Positions 46,655 to 48,378 of a stretch of 48,378 bases of DNA are shown here, piece after piece. The first letter of the stretch is position 1. Each line of letters begins with the position of its first letter. Position numbers and translations under genes: made by a program. Below the pieces are notes generated by a model that made no database searches, was not told where the DNA came from, and was given only the letters and a program-made list of their open reading frames with translations. Source of the stretch: Halomonas heilongjiangensis (lineage in GTDB: Bacteria > Pseudomonadota > Gammaproteobacteria > Pseudomonadales > Halomonadaceae); the NCBI RefSeq assembly GCF_002879645.1, contig NZ_PNRE01000084.1, positions 1-48,378 of the forward strand, in the 5' to 3' direction.

Positions 46655-46676
46655 GGTGGCGTAACCGCACGCCACC
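46655..46676. repeat. Inverted repeat between anmK and tyrS
   Basis: GGTGGCGT, AACCGC loop, ACGCCACC: perfect 8-bp arms 19 bp from the anmK start. No T-run. Possible operator or leader hairpin in the 119-bp divergent gap. Confidence 0.4.
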
Positions 46677-46755
46677 GAGTCATGCTACCATTCTGCCCCA
46701 TTCGATGGGCCCTGTACGCAGGGGGATCAACCGTGATGTCGTGGAGTGGGAGAAG

Positions 46756-47955
46756 ATGACCGATGTGGCGAGCGCGCTGGCGCTTCTGAAACGAGGCACC
46801 CAGGAGATCCTGCTCGAGGAGGAGCTGGTCAAGAAGCTCGAGTCCGGGCGCAAGCTGCGCATCAAGGCGGGCTTCGACCCGACGGCCCCCGATCTGCACC
46901 TGGGTCACAGCGTGCTGTTGACCAAGATGCGCCAGTTCCAGGAGCTCGGTCATGAGGTGATCTTCCTGATCGGCGACTTCACCGGCCGTATCGGTGACCC
47001 CTCCGGCAAGAACGTGACGCGCAAGCCGCTCACCGCGGAGGAGGTCAGGGTCAACGCCGAGACCTACAAGGAGCAGGTATTCAAGATCCTCGATCCCGAC
47101 AAGACCGAGGTGCGCTTCAATGCCGAGTGGTTCTCCGCCATGAGCGCGGCCGACATGATCGAGCTGGCCGGCCAGAGCACCGTGGCGCGCATGCTCGAGC
47201 GTGACGACTTCGAGAAGCGCTACAAGTCCGGACAGTCCATCTCCATCCACGAGTTTCTCTACCCGCTGGTGCAGGGCTATGACTCCGTGGCATTGAAGGC
47301 GGACGTGGAACTCGGTGGCACCGACCAGAAGTTCAACCTGCTGATGGGCCGAGAGATCCAGAAGCACTTCGGCATGGAGCCCCAGGTGGTGATCACCATG
47401 CCGCTGCTGGAAGGCCTCGACGGCGTGCAGAAGATGTCCAAGTCGCTGGGCAACTATGTCGGCGTCGACGAGGCGCCGGGGGCCATGTTCAACAAGCTGG
47501 TCTCCATGCCCGACAGCCTGATGTGGCGCTACTTCGAGCTGCTCTCGCTCAAGCCCAACGAGGAGATCGAGGCGCTCAAGCGCGATGCGGAGCAGGGGGC
47601 CAACCCCCGCGACATCAAGATGGTGTTGGCCCGCGAGCTGATCGGCCGGTATCACGGCGCGGACGCCGCGGCCAACGCCCACCGGTCCGCCGGCAACCTG
47701 CTCGCCGAGGGCGAGCTGCCGGAAGACCTGCCCGAGGTGGAGGTCGACTTCGAGGGCGGTGCCCAGGCGCCGATCGCCGCGGTACTCAACCGCTCGGGGC
47801 TGGCCAACAACAGTGCCCAGGCCAAGGACATGCTGGGCAACGGGCGGGTGAAGGTGGATGGCGAGGTGGTCGAGCGCGACCATCTGCTGGATACCGGCAA
47901 GAGCTACGTGATCCAGGCAGGCAAGAAGCGCTATGCACGGGTGACCGTGCGCTGA
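46756..47955 (+). CDS. tyrS: Tyrosyl-tRNA synthetase (TyrZ-type)
   Basis: 399 aa class I synthetase. HLGH at 48-51, KMSKS at 226-230 and a C-terminal S4-like domain (about 335-399). The KMSKS form and [13 protein letters not shown] place it with TyrZ rather than the E. coli TyrS group, which has KFGKT. In P. aeruginosa tyrZ lies directly before a 16S rRNA gene, matching the rRNA-type promoters downstream here. ATG 46756 with GGGAGAAG upstream. Confidence 0.96.
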   Translation: MTDVASALALLKRGTQEILLEEELVKKLESGRKLRIKAGFDPTAPDLHLGHSVLLTKMRQFQELGHEVIFLIGDFTGRIGDPSGKNVTRKPLTAEEVRVNAETYKEQVFKILDPDKTEVRFNAEWFSAMSAADMIELAGQSTVARMLERDDFEKRYKSGQSISIHEFLYPLVQGYDSVALKADVELGGTDQKFNLLMGREIQKHFGMEPQVVITMPLLEGLDGVQKMSKSLGNYVGVDEAPGAMFNKLVSMPDSLMWRYFELLSLKPNEEIEALKRDAEQGANPRDIKMVLARELIGRYHGADAAANAHRSAGNLLAEGELPEDLPEVEVDFEGGAQAPIAAVLNRSGLANNSAQAKDMLGNGRVKVDGEVVERDHLLDTGKSYVIQAGKKRYARVTVR

Positions 47956-47962
47956 TTGCAGG

Positions 47963-47985
47963 GCAACTGATTACAAGTCAGTTGC
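47963..47985 (+). repeat. Hairpin after tyrS
   Basis: GCAACTGA/TCAGTTGC arms around a 7-nt loop start 8 nt after the stop codon. There is no T-run, so termination probably depends on the next hairpin. Confidence 0.45.
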
Positions 47986-48016
47986 TCCTTGGTTCTCCCG
48001 ATACCCTCACTGCCAG

Positions 48017-48040
48017 CGCCCGCCTCGAGCGGGCGTTGTC
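48017..48040 (+). terminator. Likely tyrS terminator
   Basis: CGCCCGC (48017-48023), CTCGA loop, GCGGGCG (48029-48035), then TTGTCGTC. GC-rich 7-bp stem with a short T-containing tail. Confidence 0.6.
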
Positions 48041-48062
48041 GTCTCCGGGCAGGGGGCGACTT

Positions 48063-48096
48063 GTCCACAGGCCCTGTCGTTGCGCGGGCTGTGGAC
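48063..48096. repeat. Inverted repeat before the tandem promoters
   Basis: GTCCACAG (48063-48070) and CTGTGGAC (48089-48096) pair as a hairpin, with additional CCC/GGG pairing inside. Could be a further terminator element or a protein site upstream of the rRNA promoters. Confidence 0.4.
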
Positions 48097-48146
48097 GGTT
48101 TCCCATGCCGGCCTGTCACTTTCCTGAAAGTTTTTTACAAAAGGCC

Positions 48147-48175
48147 TTGTGGCGGCCCGGGGAAATCCGTAAAGT
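48147..48175 (+). promoter_or_regulatory. Putative rRNA promoter 1
   Basis: TTGTGG (48147-48152), a 17-bp spacer and TAAAGT (48170-48175), preceded by an A/T-rich stretch (AAAGTTTTTTACAAAAGG, 48127-48144) fitting an UP element. No ORF runs convincingly from here to the window end. Confidence 0.6.
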
Positions 48176-48252
48176 ACGCATCCGCTGCCGGCGACGGGCA
48201 ACGTTGCAGGCGGTGATGAGTGACAGAAGTGATTGTTCTGGAAGCATAAATC

Positions 48253-48280
48253 TTGACAGTCACGGCGGATTCGCTAGAAT
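48253..48280 (+). promoter_or_regulatory. Putative rRNA promoter 2 (near-consensus)
   Basis: TTGACA (48253-48258), a 16-bp spacer, TAGAAT (48275-48280) and a GC-rich discriminator GCGCCTC, typical of stringently controlled stable-RNA promoters. Another TTGACA at 48370-48375 probably begins a third promoter cut by the window edge. The 423-bp stretch after tyrS holds only hairpins and promoters. Confidence 0.8.
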
Positions 48281-48378
48281 GCGCCTCACTCGATCGGCGG
48301 CCACCAGGCGGTGGTAGAGGCGGTCAATCGGTGAGTCCCTGGGCTCACGCAGCGGTCGACAGATCGCGGTTGACAGGC

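Noticed and set aside
48061..48069. TTGTCCACA as a DnaA box or origin signal
   Set aside because: It is a single one-mismatch site in an inverted repeat. There is no cluster of boxes, no A/T-rich unwinding region with dnaA/dnaN nearby, and the rRNA-promoter context explains the region.

Overview
The window looks like the chromosome of a high-GC marine or halophilic gammaproteobacterium, most likely a member of the Halomonadaceae (Halomonas type). The gene order (dapB-carAB-greA; rlmE-ftsH-folP-glmM-tpiA-secG-tRNA-Leu; tRNA-fMet-rimP-nusA-infB-rbfA-truB-rpsO-pnp; dksA-gluQ-cbrX-cbrA-cbrB-(crcZ)-pcnB-folK-panBCD; pilU-pilT/yggS-proC-yggT-metX-metW) closely follows the Pseudomonas/Oceanospirillales arrangement. 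The proteins are acidic and codons are strongly G/C-ended. The genus is inferred from style and synteny; no 16S gene is in the window.

Layout. 1-6.3 kb: lysine and carbamoyl-phosphate biosynthesis followed by greA. 6.4-13.3 kb: yhbY, divergent from rlmE-ftsH-folP-glmM-tpiA-secG, ending with tRNA-Leu(GAG). 13.4-22.7 kb: a strong promoter, the initiator tRNA and the translation/transcription operon from rimP to pnp. Two copies of a structured intergenic repeat bracket pnp. 22.8-28.3 kb (minus): an acetyl-CoA acetyltransferase, then pcnB-folK-panB-panC-panD. 28.4-35.1 kb (minus): the CbrAB carbon/nitrogen control locus with gluQ and dksA upstream. Between cbrB and pcnB lies an untranslated stretch that reads as a CrcZ-type Hfq/Crc-sequestering small RNA, with a sigma-54 promoter, repeated A-rich motifs and a terminator. 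35.3-37.3 kb: an aminotransferase and sfsA. 37.35-43.2 kb (minus): yggS-proC-yggT-metX-metW-DUF4426, ending in an unusual protein that joins a sigma-70 region-2-like N-terminus to a ParB-like C-terminus. 43.3-45.5 kb: pilT-pilU. 45.5-48.0 kb: anmK divergent from tyrS. 48.0-48.4 kb: tandem strong promoters that probably drive an rRNA operon just outside the window.

How it fits together. Most of the window is core housekeeping. The most interesting parts are regulatory: (i) the cbrX-cbrA-cbrB-crcZ module, whose RNA shows its A-rich motifs mainly in the loops of consecutive hairpins; (ii) the sigma-like/ParB-like fusion; (iii) the two pnp-flanking hairpin repeats with compensatory base changes; (iv) 7-bp-period TAAGCNN repeats near terminators; and (v) an attenuator-like leader before carA. 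There is no CRISPR array, insertion sequence, prophage or clear genomic island.
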